Below, piece after piece: positions 33,843-41,721 of a DNA stretch of 64,000 bases (its first letter is position 1; every line of letters begins with the position of its first letter). The stretch spans positions 1-64,000 of the forward strand of contig CAWIOU010000016.1 of NCBI GenBank assembly GCA_963837805.1, read 5' to 3'. A program made the translations under genes and the position numbers. This DNA comes from Bog-756 sp963837805 (lineage in GTDB: Bacteria > Actinomycetota > Acidimicrobiia > Acidimicrobiales > RAAP-2). Under the pieces are notes generated by a model. That model did no database searches. It saw nothing but the letters and a program-made list of their open reading frames with translations, and was not told where the DNA came from.

Positions 33843-35071
33843 TGGCGGCGGCCCGGACCGAACGGGGGGACCGGAGGAAGGGATCGAAGACCCCGGCCGG
33901 GTCGGCCAGTTCGATCGACGGGCTGCTGGCGGCCAAGGAGATCGTCATCGCCTGCGGCCCGGGAGGGGTGGGCAAGACGACCACGGCGGCGGCCGCCGCG
34001 GTCATGGCCGCCCTGCGCCACGGCAGCAAGGTGCTCGTCCTCACCGTCGACCCGGCCAAGCGACTGGCCGACGCACTGGGCCTCGACGGCATCGGCAATA
34101 CCGAGCACCGCGTCCCCGACGAGGCCTTCCGGGCTGCGGGGATCAAACCTCGGGGGCAGCTGTGGGCGGCCATGCTCGACACCAGGGAGTCGTGGGACGC
34201 GCTGATCAAACGGCACGCGCCGGACAGGCAGACCCGGGACGAGATCCTGGCCAATCCGCTCTACCAGAACATCGCCGGCCGGTTCGTCCAGAGCCACGAT
34301 TACATCGCCATGGAGCGCCTCTACGAGATCCATTCCGAGAGCGACTACGACCTCATCGTGGTCGACACCCCGCCGACCAGGAACGCCCTCGACTTCCTCG
34401 ACGCCCCGCAACGAATGGCTGACTTCTTCTCGTCGCGGCTGCTCCGTTGGCTGATCGTCCCCTACCGGTCCCGCTTCGTCAACGTGGCCACCAAGCCCTT
34501 CTACCAGATCGCCGACCGGATCCTGGGAACGGAATTCCTCGCCGACATCTCCGAGTTCTTCGTGCTCTTCCAGACCATGCACAACGGGTTCGTCGAACGG
34601 TCCGAATCGGTGGGCCGGCTGTTGGCCGACCGACGGACCACCTTCATCGTCGTCTCGACGCTCGAGGCTGTGCCCCTCCGCGAGGCGGAGTACTTCGCCG
34701 ACCAACTCACCTCCCGCCATCTCCACCTCGGGGCCATCGTGCTGAACAAGGTGCTCCCGCTCTACCTCCGGGGCTCCGACGGTGCCGCCCTCGCCGCCAC
34801 CATCAAGGAAGGGGCCCACACCCTGGCCGACGACCTCGCCCCCGGGCTGGCCGCGGTGGATGCGAGCCTGGGCGACACCGATCAGATCGCCCGGGTGCTC
34901 ACCGAGGTGGCCGACAGTTATCTCAACTTCCAGGTCGTCGCCCTCCGGGAGATGGAGGAGCGGGCCCTGCTCTCGGTGATCCCCGACGTCCTGGCCACCG
35001 TGCCGTTCTTCGACACCGATCTGTACGACCTGGCCGGCCTGGTTCGGCTCGGCGAACAGATCTGGGAATGA
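33842..35071 (+). CDS. ArsA/GET3-family ATPase, second of a pair
   Basis: 409 residues. GPGGVGKTT is the deviant Walker A, with VLTVDPAKRLADALG and DLIVVDTPPTRNALDFLD as the switch and Walker B regions. It is about 95 residues longer than its partner, mainly C-terminal helices. Start ATG 33842 overlaps the partner stop (TGATG), so the pair is co-translated and probably forms a heteromeric complex as proposed for its mycobacterial homologues. Substrate unknown. Confidence 0.9.
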   Translation: MAAARTERGDRRKGSKTPAGSASSIDGLLAAKEIVIACGPGGVGKTTTAAAAAVMAALRHGSKVLVLTVDPAKRLADALGLDGIGNTEHRVPDEAFRAAGIKPRGQLWAAMLDTRESWDALIKRHAPDRQTRDEILANPLYQNIAGRFVQSHDYIAMERLYEIHSESDYDLIVVDTPPTRNALDFLDAPQRMADFFSSRLLRWLIVPYRSRFVNVATKPFYQIADRILGTEFLADISEFFVLFQTMHNGFVERSESVGRLLADRRTTFIVVSTLEAVPLREAEYFADQLTSRHLHLGAIVLNKVLPLYLRGSDGAALAATIKEGAHTLADDLAPGLAAVDASLGDTDQIARVLTEVADSYLNFQVVALREMEERALLSVIPDVLATVPFFDTDLYDLAGLVRLGEQIWE

Positions 35072-35083
35072 CCTCGCCTGCCT

Positions 35084-35089
35084 TACGAT
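35084..35089 (+). promoter_or_regulatory. -10 box for leaderless O-methyltransferase mRNA
   Basis: TACGAT followed by 6 nt and ATG 35096; no ribosome-binding site. Confidence 0.5.
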
Positions 35090-35095
35090 GCAACC

Positions 35096-35740
35096 ATGAC
35101 CGACATCGTTGATCCCGAGCTCGAGCGGTACGCCACCGAGCACACCACCGCACCTCCGGAGTTCCTCGAGGCGTTGGCCACCGACCTGACGGCCACGCTG
35201 GAGTTCCCGGGGATGATGGTCGGCCGGCTCGAGGGCCGGTACCTCGAGATGCTCACCTTCGCCCTCGGGGCCCGCTCCGTTCTCGAGATCGGGACGTTCG
35301 GCGGGTATTCGGCGCTGGCGATGGCCGCCGGACTGGCGCCGGGCGGGCGCATCACCAGCTGCGAGATCTCTCCCGTCCACGCCGAATTCGCGCGTCGCCA
35401 CATCGCCACCAGCCCCTATGCCGACAGCATCGACGTGGTGGTCGGGCCGGCCATCGAAACCATCGCCACCCTGGACGGCCCGTTCGACCTGGTCTTCATC
35501 GACGCCGACAAAGCGGCCTATCCCGACTACTTCGAGGCGGTGTTGCCCAAGCTGTCCCCCCGGGGCCTGATCGCGGCCGACAACACGCTCTGGAGCGGAC
35601 GGATCCTCGACCCCGACGACCGCAGTGACGACACCGTCGCCCTCCGCCGGTTCAACGATGCGCTGGCGGTCGACCCGAGGGTGGTGGTGGTCCAGACCAC
35701 CGTCCGGGACGGGGTCACCCTCATCCGGCCGGCCGGGTAA
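35096..35740 (+). CDS. Class I SAM-dependent O-methyltransferase
   Basis: 214 residues of the CCoAOMT/catechol-OMT type. The SAM site is SVLEIGTFGGYSALAMA; metal-binding acids are seen in VFIDADKAAYPDYF and ADNTLWSGRI. Such enzymes methylate a catechol-type hydroxyl using a divalent metal. The start is leaderless. The PHP-phosphatase gene follows after 15 nt and may be co-transcribed. Confidence 0.92.
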   Translation: MTDIVDPELERYATEHTTAPPEFLEALATDLTATLEFPGMMVGRLEGRYLEMLTFALGARSVLEIGTFGGYSALAMAAGLAPGGRITSCEISPVHAEFARRHIATSPYADSIDVVVGPAIETIATLDGPFDLVFIDADKAAYPDYFEAVLPKLSPRGLIAADNTLWSGRILDPDDRSDDTVALRRFNDALAVDPRVVVVQTTVRDGVTLIRPAG

Positions 35741-35755
35741 CGCGGCGTCCCGTCC

Positions 35756-36640
35756 GTGCTGGACTACCACCTCCATCTCTGGCCCCATTCCCAGAGCGAC
35801 GCCGAGACCACCGTCGAACAGGTGGCGGCGTACTGCGACCACGCGGCGAAGGCCGGGGTGTCCGAGATCGCCGTCACCGAGCATCTCTTCCGGTTCACCC
35901 AGGCCAAGGACCTGCTCGGCGGGTTCTGGGACGACCTGCCCGGCGACGACCTGCGGCCGGGCATGGCCGCGTACTGGGACCACCACGCCCGGGTGGACCT
36001 CGACGCCTATGTGGAGGTGGTCGAGGCGGTGAAGGCCGAAGGGCTCCCGGTCGTGCTCGGTCTCGAGGTCGACTTCTACCAGGACCGGATGGACCAGGTG
36101 GCCGGGCTGCTGGCCGGCTACCCGTTCGACGTCCTGCTCGGGTCGGTGCACTGGCTGGGGGCGTGGCGGTTCGACGTCCTGAACGACCCGGTGGTCATGG
36201 CCGAGTGGGAGGCCCGCGACATCGACGGGGTGTGGGACGAGTACACCCGGGCCATGGAGGAGCTGGGGGAGTCCGGGGTCTGCGATGTCTTCGCCCATCC
36301 CGACCTGGTCAAGATCGCCGGGCTGGTGCCCGAGGTGCCCGACGAGTTCTACGACCGGATCACCGAGGCGGCGGTGCGGTCGGGGATGGCGGCGGAGCTG
36401 TCCTCGGCGGGGTGGAGGAAGCCGGTGGGTGAGGAGTACCCGGCGCCGCCGCTGCTCAAGAGGTTCGTGGAGCAGGGCGTTCCGCTGACCACCGCGTCGG
36501 ACGCCCACACCCTGCCCGACGTGGCCGACCGGGCCGGGGACCTGCGGGACCTCCTCCTCGGGGCCGGGGTCGACCGGTTGCAGGGGTTCCGGGGCCGACG
36601 CCCGTACGACGTCCCCGTGGTGGGGCTGGACGAGAGCTGA
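35756..36640 (+). CDS. PHP-domain phosphatase, histidinol-phosphatase (HisK/HisJ)-like
   Basis: 294 residues. Metal ligands of the PHP trinuclear site appear in order: DYHLHLWPHSQ, VTEHLF, GLEVDFY, GSVHWLG, FAHPDLVK and SDAHTLPDV. The SVHWLG and AHPDL spacing is that of histidinol phosphatases of the HisJ type, so dephosphorylation of L-histidinol phosphate is the leading guess; the rest of the his operon is not in the window. GTG 35756 is the start. PdtaS kinase begins 3 nt after the stop. Confidence 0.87.
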   Translation: MLDYHLHLWPHSQSDAETTVEQVAAYCDHAAKAGVSEIAVTEHLFRFTQAKDLLGGFWDDLPGDDLRPGMAAYWDHHARVDLDAYVEVVEAVKAEGLPVVLGLEVDFYQDRMDQVAGLLAGYPFDVLLGSVHWLGAWRFDVLNDPVVMAEWEARDIDGVWDEYTRAMEELGESGVCDVFAHPDLVKIAGLVPEVPDEFYDRITEAAVRSGMAAELSSAGWRKPVGEEYPAPPLLKRFVEQGVPLTTASDAHTLPDVADRAGDLRDLLLGAGVDRLQGFRGRRPYDVPVVGLDES

Positions 36641-36642
36641 CC

Positions 36643-38205
36643 ATGGCCACCCCCGCCGAACTGGCCTTCGAACGCACCGACCTGGACGACGTGCAGCTGG
36701 GCCACCTCCAGCGCCTGCTCGGGACCTGGGGGATCCTGGCCGATCTGTCCTTCTCGGACCTCGTCCTGCTGGCCCCGGTGGCGCCCGAGGCCCGGACCCA
36801 CGACGAGGAGAAGATGGAGCTGGTCGTCCTGGGCCAGATGCGGCCCTCCAACAGCGCCACCGTCGTCCAGCACGACCTGGTCGGGGAGACGGCCTGGACC
36901 GGTCAGTGGCCCGAGGCCGTCCTGGCCATCGAGTCGGGAGAGGTGACCAGGGGTGAGCTCGTGCTCGAGCCCGATGACGAGCCGGTGCGGATCCACTGCA
37001 TCCCGGTCCGCTGCCAGGGGAGCATCGTGGCCGTGCTGGTCCGACTGTCGGCCGGCGCCGGACGGCGCCCGGGCCACCTCGAGCGCACCTACCGGGATCT
37101 CTTCGAACGCTTCGCCATCATGCTGGCCGAGTCGACGTTCCCGTTCCCGAGCGAGGAGGTGGCCACCGAGGAGGCCCCGAGGGTGGGTGACGGGGTCGTG
37201 CTGGTCGACGAGGAGGGCCGGGTGCGCTACGCCTCGCCCAACGCCACCAACGCACTCCACCGCATGGGGATGTACTCGCAGGTCGAGGGCAGGCGTCTCA
37301 CCGACCTGGGTATCGAGGAGTCCGCCATCGAATGGGCGTTGGCCTCGGCCCTGCCGGTGGTCGAGGAGGTGGAGCGACGTCCCGACGTGACGGTGCTCCT
37401 CCACTGCATCCCCATGGTGGCCGACGACGTGGTGACCGGCTGCCTGGTCCTCATGCGCGACGTGACCGACGTCCGCCGACTCGACCGCCTGCTCCTGTCC
37501 AAGGATGCGGCCATCCGGGAGGTGCACCACCGGGTCAAGAACAATCTCCAGACCATCTCGGCCCTGTTGCGGCTCCAGGCCCGTCGACTGCCTCCGGGCG
37601 GCGGGAGGGTGGCCCTGTTCGAGGCGGAGCGCCGGGTGCGGTCGATCGCCATCGTGCACGAGATCCTGTCCCGCGACCCGGGCGACCAGGTGCCCTTCGA
37701 GGAGATCGTGACCTCGCTGATCAGGATGGCCGAGGACTCGGTGGTCCAGTCACGTCCGGTGACCTTCGAGGTCGTCGGAGGACTCGGGGAGGTCCCCGCC
37801 GACGTGGCCACGCCGCTGGCCGTCGTCCTGGCCGAGTTGTTGCAGAACGCGGTCGAGCACGCCTTCCCCGACCCCGACTCCGAGGGTGAGGACGGGGAGG
37901 ATCCGGGGGGGACGTCCGGTGGGAAACCGGCTCCGGCTCAGCCGGTCGGACACATCCAGGTCCATCTGGCCAACGATCTCGACAACCTGACCCTCGAGGT
38001 CATCGACGACGGAGCCGGTCTCGCCGCCGGGTTCGACATCGACGCCTCCGAGAGTCTCGGGCTGTCCATCGTGCGCGACCTGGTCCGCAGCCAGCTCGAC
38101 GGGACCATCACCATGCGCAACCGCGGTGACATACGGCCGGGGGAGTCGGGAACGGTGGTGACCATCGAGCTCCTGGCCTCCGAGGCCCTGCGGGCCGGGC
38201 TCTAG
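36643..38205 (+). CDS. pdtaS: PdtaS-like cytoplasmic sensor histidine kinase
   Basis: 520 residues with no membrane segment: GAF-like N-terminal domain (about 1-150), PAS domain (about 180-280), HisKA_2 with phospho-acceptor His in REVHHRVKNNLQTISALLRL, and an HATPase domain with N-box LLQNAVEHAF and G-box VIDDGAGLAAGF. An acidic Gly/Glu insert splits the ATPase lid. In mycobacteria PdtaS phosphorylates PdtaR, an RNA-binding antiterminator; no pdtaR lies here. Location next to whiB matches the Rv3220c-Rv3219 neighbourhood. Confidence 0.92.
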   Translation: MATPAELAFERTDLDDVQLGHLQRLLGTWGILADLSFSDLVLLAPVAPEARTHDEEKMELVVLGQMRPSNSATVVQHDLVGETAWTGQWPEAVLAIESGEVTRGELVLEPDDEPVRIHCIPVRCQGSIVAVLVRLSAGAGRRPGHLERTYRDLFERFAIMLAESTFPFPSEEVATEEAPRVGDGVVLVDEEGRVRYASPNATNALHRMGMYSQVEGRRLTDLGIEESAIEWALASALPVVEEVERRPDVTVLLHCIPMVADDVVTGCLVLMRDVTDVRRLDRLLLSKDAAIREVHHRVKNNLQTISALLRLQARRLPPGGGRVALFEAERRVRSIAIVHEILSRDPGDQVPFEEIVTSLIRMAEDSVVQSRPVTFEVVGGLGEVPADVATPLAVVLAELLQNAVEHAFPDPDSEGEDGEDPGGTSGGKPAPAQPVGHIQVHLANDLDNLTLEVIDDGAGLAAGFDIDASESLGLSIVRDLVRSQLDGTITMRNRGDIRPGESGTVVTIELLASEALRAGL

Positions 38206-38286
38206 GAGGTCGGAGCAGCCCGAGGGCGGCGGGCGAGATTCAGGAGGCTCCGCGGCGGGAGTGACTCAGACAGCGGCGGGAAGGGT

Positions 38287-38577
38287 TCAGGAGGCCCGGC
38301 GGCGGGCGGCCAGCCAGACCTTCCGGAGCTTGCGGCGCTCCTCTTCCGAGGTCCCACCCCAGACGCCCGACTCCTGATTGGTAGCCAGTGCGAAGTCGAG
38401 ACACGGCTCCATGGCGTCACATCCCCTGCACACCCGCTTGGCCGCCTCGATCTGGTCGATGGCCGGGCCGGTCGTCCCGATGGGGAAGAAGAGATCGGGC
38501 TCGGTGCTGCGACAGGCGGCCAACTGCCTCCAGTCGTTGTCGTCCCACTCGACCGTGCGGTTCCACATGAGGGCCAC
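38287..38577 (-). CDS. whiB1: WhiB1-like Fe-S transcription factor
   Basis: 96 residues. Four cluster cysteines are in the WhiB pattern: AACRSTEPDLFFP, then CRGCDAMEPC (C-x2-C-x5-C), followed by the SGVWGGTSEEERRKLR turn and basic C-terminus that contacts DNA. WhiB1 binds a NO-sensitive 4Fe-4S cluster and sigma-A. The WhiB1 assignment rests on size and on the pdtaS neighbour. GTG 38577 has GGAGG 7 nt upstream, better than ATG 38568. A promoter and CRP-type site lie in its leader. Confidence 0.92.
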   Translation of the reverse strand: MALMWNRTVEWDDNDWRQLAACRSTEPDLFFPIGTTGPAIDQIEAAKRVCRGCDAMEPCLDFALATNQESGVWGGTSEEERRKLRKVWLAARRRAS

Positions 38578-38614
38578 GTTGCTTCCTCCGCTCCCGTTCC
38601 CCGAAATTCCCGTT

Positions 38615-38630
38615 TGTGATCTGTTTCACA
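38615..38630. promoter_or_regulatory. Perfect CRP-type palindrome in the whiB leader
   Basis: TGTGA-TCTGTT-TCACA matches the CRP/FNR-family half-sites exactly. It lies 38 nt upstream of the whiB start codon. In M. tuberculosis whiB1 is a direct CRP (Rv3676) target. If the promoter at 38676-38704 is the one used, the site is downstream of the start point and would act as a repressor site. Confidence 0.7.
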
Positions 38631-38675
38631 TAGCTCGGCGCCAACATGTCGCCGGCCGTTCAGGGTTCGTTCACT

Positions 38676-38704
38676 AGAGTAATCAGGCGCACCCACGGTT
38701 GCAA
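38676..38704 (-). promoter_or_regulatory. Probable whiB promoter
   Basis: On the minus strand TTGCAA (38704-38699) and TACTCT (38681-38676) are 17 nt apart. Transcription from about 38669 gives a leader of about 92 nt. TAGAGT on the plus strand (38675-38680) overlaps the -10 and could serve the divergent GDPD gene. Confidence 0.55.
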
Positions 38705-38784
38705 GCAGTTTTGGTGCCTGGCGCATGCCCTTTTACGCGGTTCCATGGGCCGGAAGGGGGAGCGGCACGGAAGGCGTGGCAACG

Positions 38785-39483
38785 ATGGCAGCGACGGCGA
38801 TTCAGGCCCACCGGGGGAGCCCCGATCTTGAGGTGGGAATCCGCGAGAATACCCTCGACGCCTTCCTCCGGGCCCGTGACCTGGGCGCCGATGGGGTTGA
38901 GCTGGACGTCCGGATGACCTCCGACGGGGGACTGGCTGTCCACCACGATCCGGTCGTCGAGGGCATCGGCACGGTCAGCGGGCTGGCCGCCGCCGATCTT
39001 CCGCCCTACGTCCCCCTGCTCTCCGAGGTCCTCGACGTGTGCGGGGGCCTCGTCCTCAACATCGAGATCAAGAACCTCCCCGGCGAAGCGGGATTCGATC
39101 CCGCCGATCTGGTGGCCCGTGAGGTGGCCGACCTGGTGGTGGCCAGCGGCTGGGAATCGAGCGTGGTGGTCTCGTCCTTCTGGCCGGACACGCTCGAGGC
39201 GGTGGCCGTCGCCCAACCGGATCTGCCCACCGGACTGCTCCTGGCCCCGTGGTTCGACCCGCAGGAGGCCGTCGCCACCGCCGTCGCCCGCGGCTGCCGC
39301 GCCGTCCACCCCCACATCGACCTGGTGACGGAGTCGCTGATCGACCAGGCCCACGGTGCCGGTCTTTCCGTCGCCGCCTGGACGGTCAACGACCGGTCCG
39401 CGCTGGAGGCCGCCGGCCGGGCCGGCGTGGACACGGTCATCACCGACGACTTGGGCCTGGCCCTCGGCACGCTCCGGCCCTGA
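38785..39483 (+). CDS. Glycerophosphodiester phosphodiesterase family protein
   Basis: 232 residues. AIQAHRGSPD, ENTLDAFLRARDLGADGVELDVRM-type segment, DGGLAVHHDP and LNIEIKN are the catalytic and metal motifs of the GDPD TIM barrel; AAWTVND and GVDTVITDD close it. It hydrolyses glycerophosphodiesters to glycerol-3-phosphate and an alcohol. No signal peptide, so cytoplasmic. ATG 38785 is preferred over ATG 38725 because the product then starts at the conserved first strand; GGAAGG lies about 10 nt upstream. Confidence 0.9.
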   Translation: MAATAIQAHRGSPDLEVGIRENTLDAFLRARDLGADGVELDVRMTSDGGLAVHHDPVVEGIGTVSGLAAADLPPYVPLLSEVLDVCGGLVLNIEIKNLPGEAGFDPADLVAREVADLVVASGWESSVVVSSFWPDTLEAVAVAQPDLPTGLLLAPWFDPQEAVATAVARGCRAVHPHIDLVTESLIDQAHGAGLSVAAWTVNDRSALEAAGRAGVDTVITDDLGLALGTLRP

Positions 39484-39645
39484 CTGCGCCCGCTCCGGCC
39501 CCGAATCCGGGGGGCCGGCGCCGGCGGCCGGGGTCCGTTGGACCCCCTGTCCGACCCACCGCCGGCACTTCGGCCCCCCGGGGTTCTGACCTGGGATCGC
39601 GGCCCGATTGGTCGAAGGGGCGGTTTTCAACAACAATGCACGCCC

Positions 39646-40422
39646 ATGAACGTCGTTGTCTGCGTGAAACAGATCCCTGATCCGGCCGCACCACCGGCCC
39701 TGGATGCAGGGACAAAGAACCTTGTCCGAGAGGGAAAGCTCATTCTCGACGATTCGGACTCCTATGGCGTGGAGATGGCGCTCCAGCTGGCCGACGCCGC
39801 CGGCGGGGGCGAGGTGACCCTGGTCTCGATGGCCCCGAACGGTGAGACGTCAGGCCTGCGCACGGCGTTGGCCATGGGGGCGGCCAAGGCCATCCTGATC
39901 AGCGACGACTCCCTCGCCGGCACCGACGCGCTGGGCACGGCCAAGGTGCTGGCCGCAGCCATCAAGCGCGTCGGGCCCGACCTGATCCTGGCCGCCACCG
40001 AGTCCACCGACGGCTACACCGGGACCACTCCGGTGCAGATCGCCGAACTGCTGGATCTGCCCTCGGTGACCTTCGCCAAGAAGGTGGAGGTCACCGGCGA
40101 CTCGGTGAAGGTGGAGCGCCAGACCGAAGCCGGGTACGACGAAGTGGAGAGCCCGTTGCCCGTGGTGGTGACGGTGACGGCCGGTGTGGTCGAGCCCCGC
40201 TATCCGTCCTTCAAGGGGATCATGGCGGCCAAGTCGAAGCCGGTGGAGACGCTGACCGTCGCCGATCTCGGACTCGACGGGCAGGTCGGCGCGGCCGGTG
40301 CCCGCCAGGAGATCACCCAGGTGGCCGAGGCCGAGGCCCGCGCCGCCGGCGAGATTGTCGTCGACGAAGGCGAGGGGTACCAGCGGGTCATCGAATTCCT
40401 CGAGCAACTGAAGGTCCTGTAG
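39646..40422 (+). CDS. etfB: Electron transfer flavoprotein beta subunit
   Basis: 258 residues, the normal EtfB length. MNVVVCVKQIPDP opening, DDSDSYGVEMALQL, the ALAMGAAKAILI segment and the DGYTGTTPVQIAELLDLP recognition loop are diagnostic. With EtfA it carries electrons from acyl-CoA dehydrogenases, such as the one at 2.2 kb, to the quinone pool. Start ATG 39646 is followed 25 nt after the stop by etfA. The 160 nt upstream of the gene shows no clear -10. Confidence 0.96.
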   Translation: MNVVVCVKQIPDPAAPPALDAGTKNLVREGKLILDDSDSYGVEMALQLADAAGGGEVTLVSMAPNGETSGLRTALAMGAAKAILISDDSLAGTDALGTAKVLAAAIKRVGPDLILAATESTDGYTGTTPVQIAELLDLPSVTFAKKVEVTGDSVKVERQTEAGYDEVESPLPVVVTVTAGVVEPRYPSFKGIMAAKSKPVETLTVADLGLDGQVGAAGARQEITQVAEAEARAAGEIVVDEGEGYQRVIEFLEQLKVL

Positions 40423-40447
40423 GGATCGGGTAGGAGAACAAGCACAC

Positions 40448-41419
40448 ATGTCCGTCGACAAGATCTGGGTCCTCGCCGAAGTGGCGGACGGGGCCCCCAT
40501 CACCACTTCGCTCGAATTGCTCACCCAGGCGCGTGCCCTGGCCGGGACGGTGGAGGCCGTCGCCTGGGGCGACACCACCGCGTCGGTGGCCGGCACGCTC
40601 GGGGAGTTCGGGGCCACCACCGTGTACGACATCGGGGACCTCGGGGGGTCGCTTCCCGGGGCACCCGTGGCCACCGCCATCGCCGCCGCCGTCTCCGCCG
40701 GGGACGGTCCCGACGCCATCCTCTTCCCGGCCACCTACGACGGCCGGGACATCGCCGGTCGCCTCTCGGTCAAGCTCGACCGTCCCGTCCTGACCAACGT
40801 CGTCGACCTGACCGAAGGCGACGGGGGGCTGATCACCCAGCACGCCATCTTCGGGGGCATCCAGATGGTCTCGGCCCGGTTCACCGGCGACGGTCCGGGG
40901 ATCTACGTCATCCGGGCCAAATCGTTCGCCGCGGAACCATCCGGCGGGGCCCCGGCCGCGGTGGTCGCCACACCTGCCCCCGACACCGGCGCCACCGGCG
41001 CGGCGAAGATCGTGGCCCACCACGTCGAGGAGCGGACCGGACCCAAACTCGACGAGGCCGACGTCGTGGTCTCCGGTGGCCGGGGTCTCGGCGAGAAGGA
41101 CCAGTACGCACTCATCGAGGAACTAGCCGCCCTGCTCCATGGGGCGGCGGGGGCCAGTCGGGCCATCGTCGATGCCGGATGGGTTCCCTATTCGCACCAG
41201 GTGGGGCAGACCGGCAAGACGGTGAAGCCCACCGTCTACATCGCTTCGGGCATCTCCGGCGCCACCCAGCACCTCGTGGGGATGAAGAACTCGAAGAACA
41301 TCGTGGCCATCAACAAGGACCAGGACGCCCCCATCTTCTCGGTGGCCGACCTCGGAATCGTGGGCGACGTGCACAAGGTGCTGCCCCAGCTGATCGAGGC
41401 GATCAAGGCCCGCGGCTGA
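40448..41419 (+). CDS. etfA: Electron transfer flavoprotein alpha subunit
   Basis: 323 residues. The C-terminal FAD domain is intact: SGGRGLGEKDQ, YSHQVGQTGKTVKP, YIASGISGATQHLVGM and INKDQDAPIFSVADLGIVGD. Operon partner of etfB with 25 nt spacing and AGGAGAAC before the ATG. This is the ordinary (non-bifurcating) ETF type by length and motifs. Confidence 0.96.
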   Translation: MSVDKIWVLAEVADGAPITTSLELLTQARALAGTVEAVAWGDTTASVAGTLGEFGATTVYDIGDLGGSLPGAPVATAIAAAVSAGDGPDAILFPATYDGRDIAGRLSVKLDRPVLTNVVDLTEGDGGLITQHAIFGGIQMVSARFTGDGPGIYVIRAKSFAAEPSGGAPAAVVATPAPDTGATGAAKIVAHHVEERTGPKLDEADVVVSGGRGLGEKDQYALIEELAALLHGAAGASRAIVDAGWVPYSHQVGQTGKTVKPTVYIASGISGATQHLVGMKNSKNIVAINKDQDAPIFSVADLGIVGDVHKVLPQLIEAIKARG

Positions 41420-41532
41420 CGGGTCGACCGGCCCGCTGACCGGCGGGACCGGGTGGTCGACCCCGGCCGGCAGGGCCCGGCGGAGGACGTCGGGCGCCCC
41501 TGAGCGACCACCAGGGGTCGAAAGGGGCGTGC

Positions 41533-41538
41533 CATAAT
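41533..41538 (+). promoter_or_regulatory. Possible -10 box in the etfA-acyltransferase gap
   Basis: CATAAT stands out in a GC-rich 302 nt gap (41420-41721). If used it gives the acyltransferase a leader of about 175 nt. Upstream, GGTCGACC occurs twice (41422 and 41455) flanking CCCGCTGACCGGCGGG, a possible hairpin without a T-run. Nothing else is visible in the gap. Confidence 0.3.
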
Positions 41539-41721
41539 GATGGCCAAGATTCCCCCTCTTGCTCCGATCCCTCAGGGAAGTGATCCCCACCGCTCGATGC
41601 CGCCGCAGCCGTCCTGATCAGAACGAGAGGCTCGGTGGAGCGTCGGCATGGCGCCACCTCTCGATCGGCAGCCGTGTCGAACAACTGAACCCGGTGGGCG
41701 TCCGGTCGACGCGGGCGCACC

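Noticed and set aside
32895..35071. Arsenic efflux system from the ArsA pair
   Set aside because: No ArsB, ArsR or ArsC nearby; the tandem matches the conserved actinobacterial pair of other function.
33836..36508. 890-codon minus-strand open frame antisense to ArsA, OMT and PHP genes
   Set aside because: Spans three recognised genes on the other strand; Gly/His/Val-rich shadow.
41420..41480. Rho-independent terminator after etfA
   Set aside because: A possible GC hairpin exists between two GGTCGACC sites, but there is no T-run.
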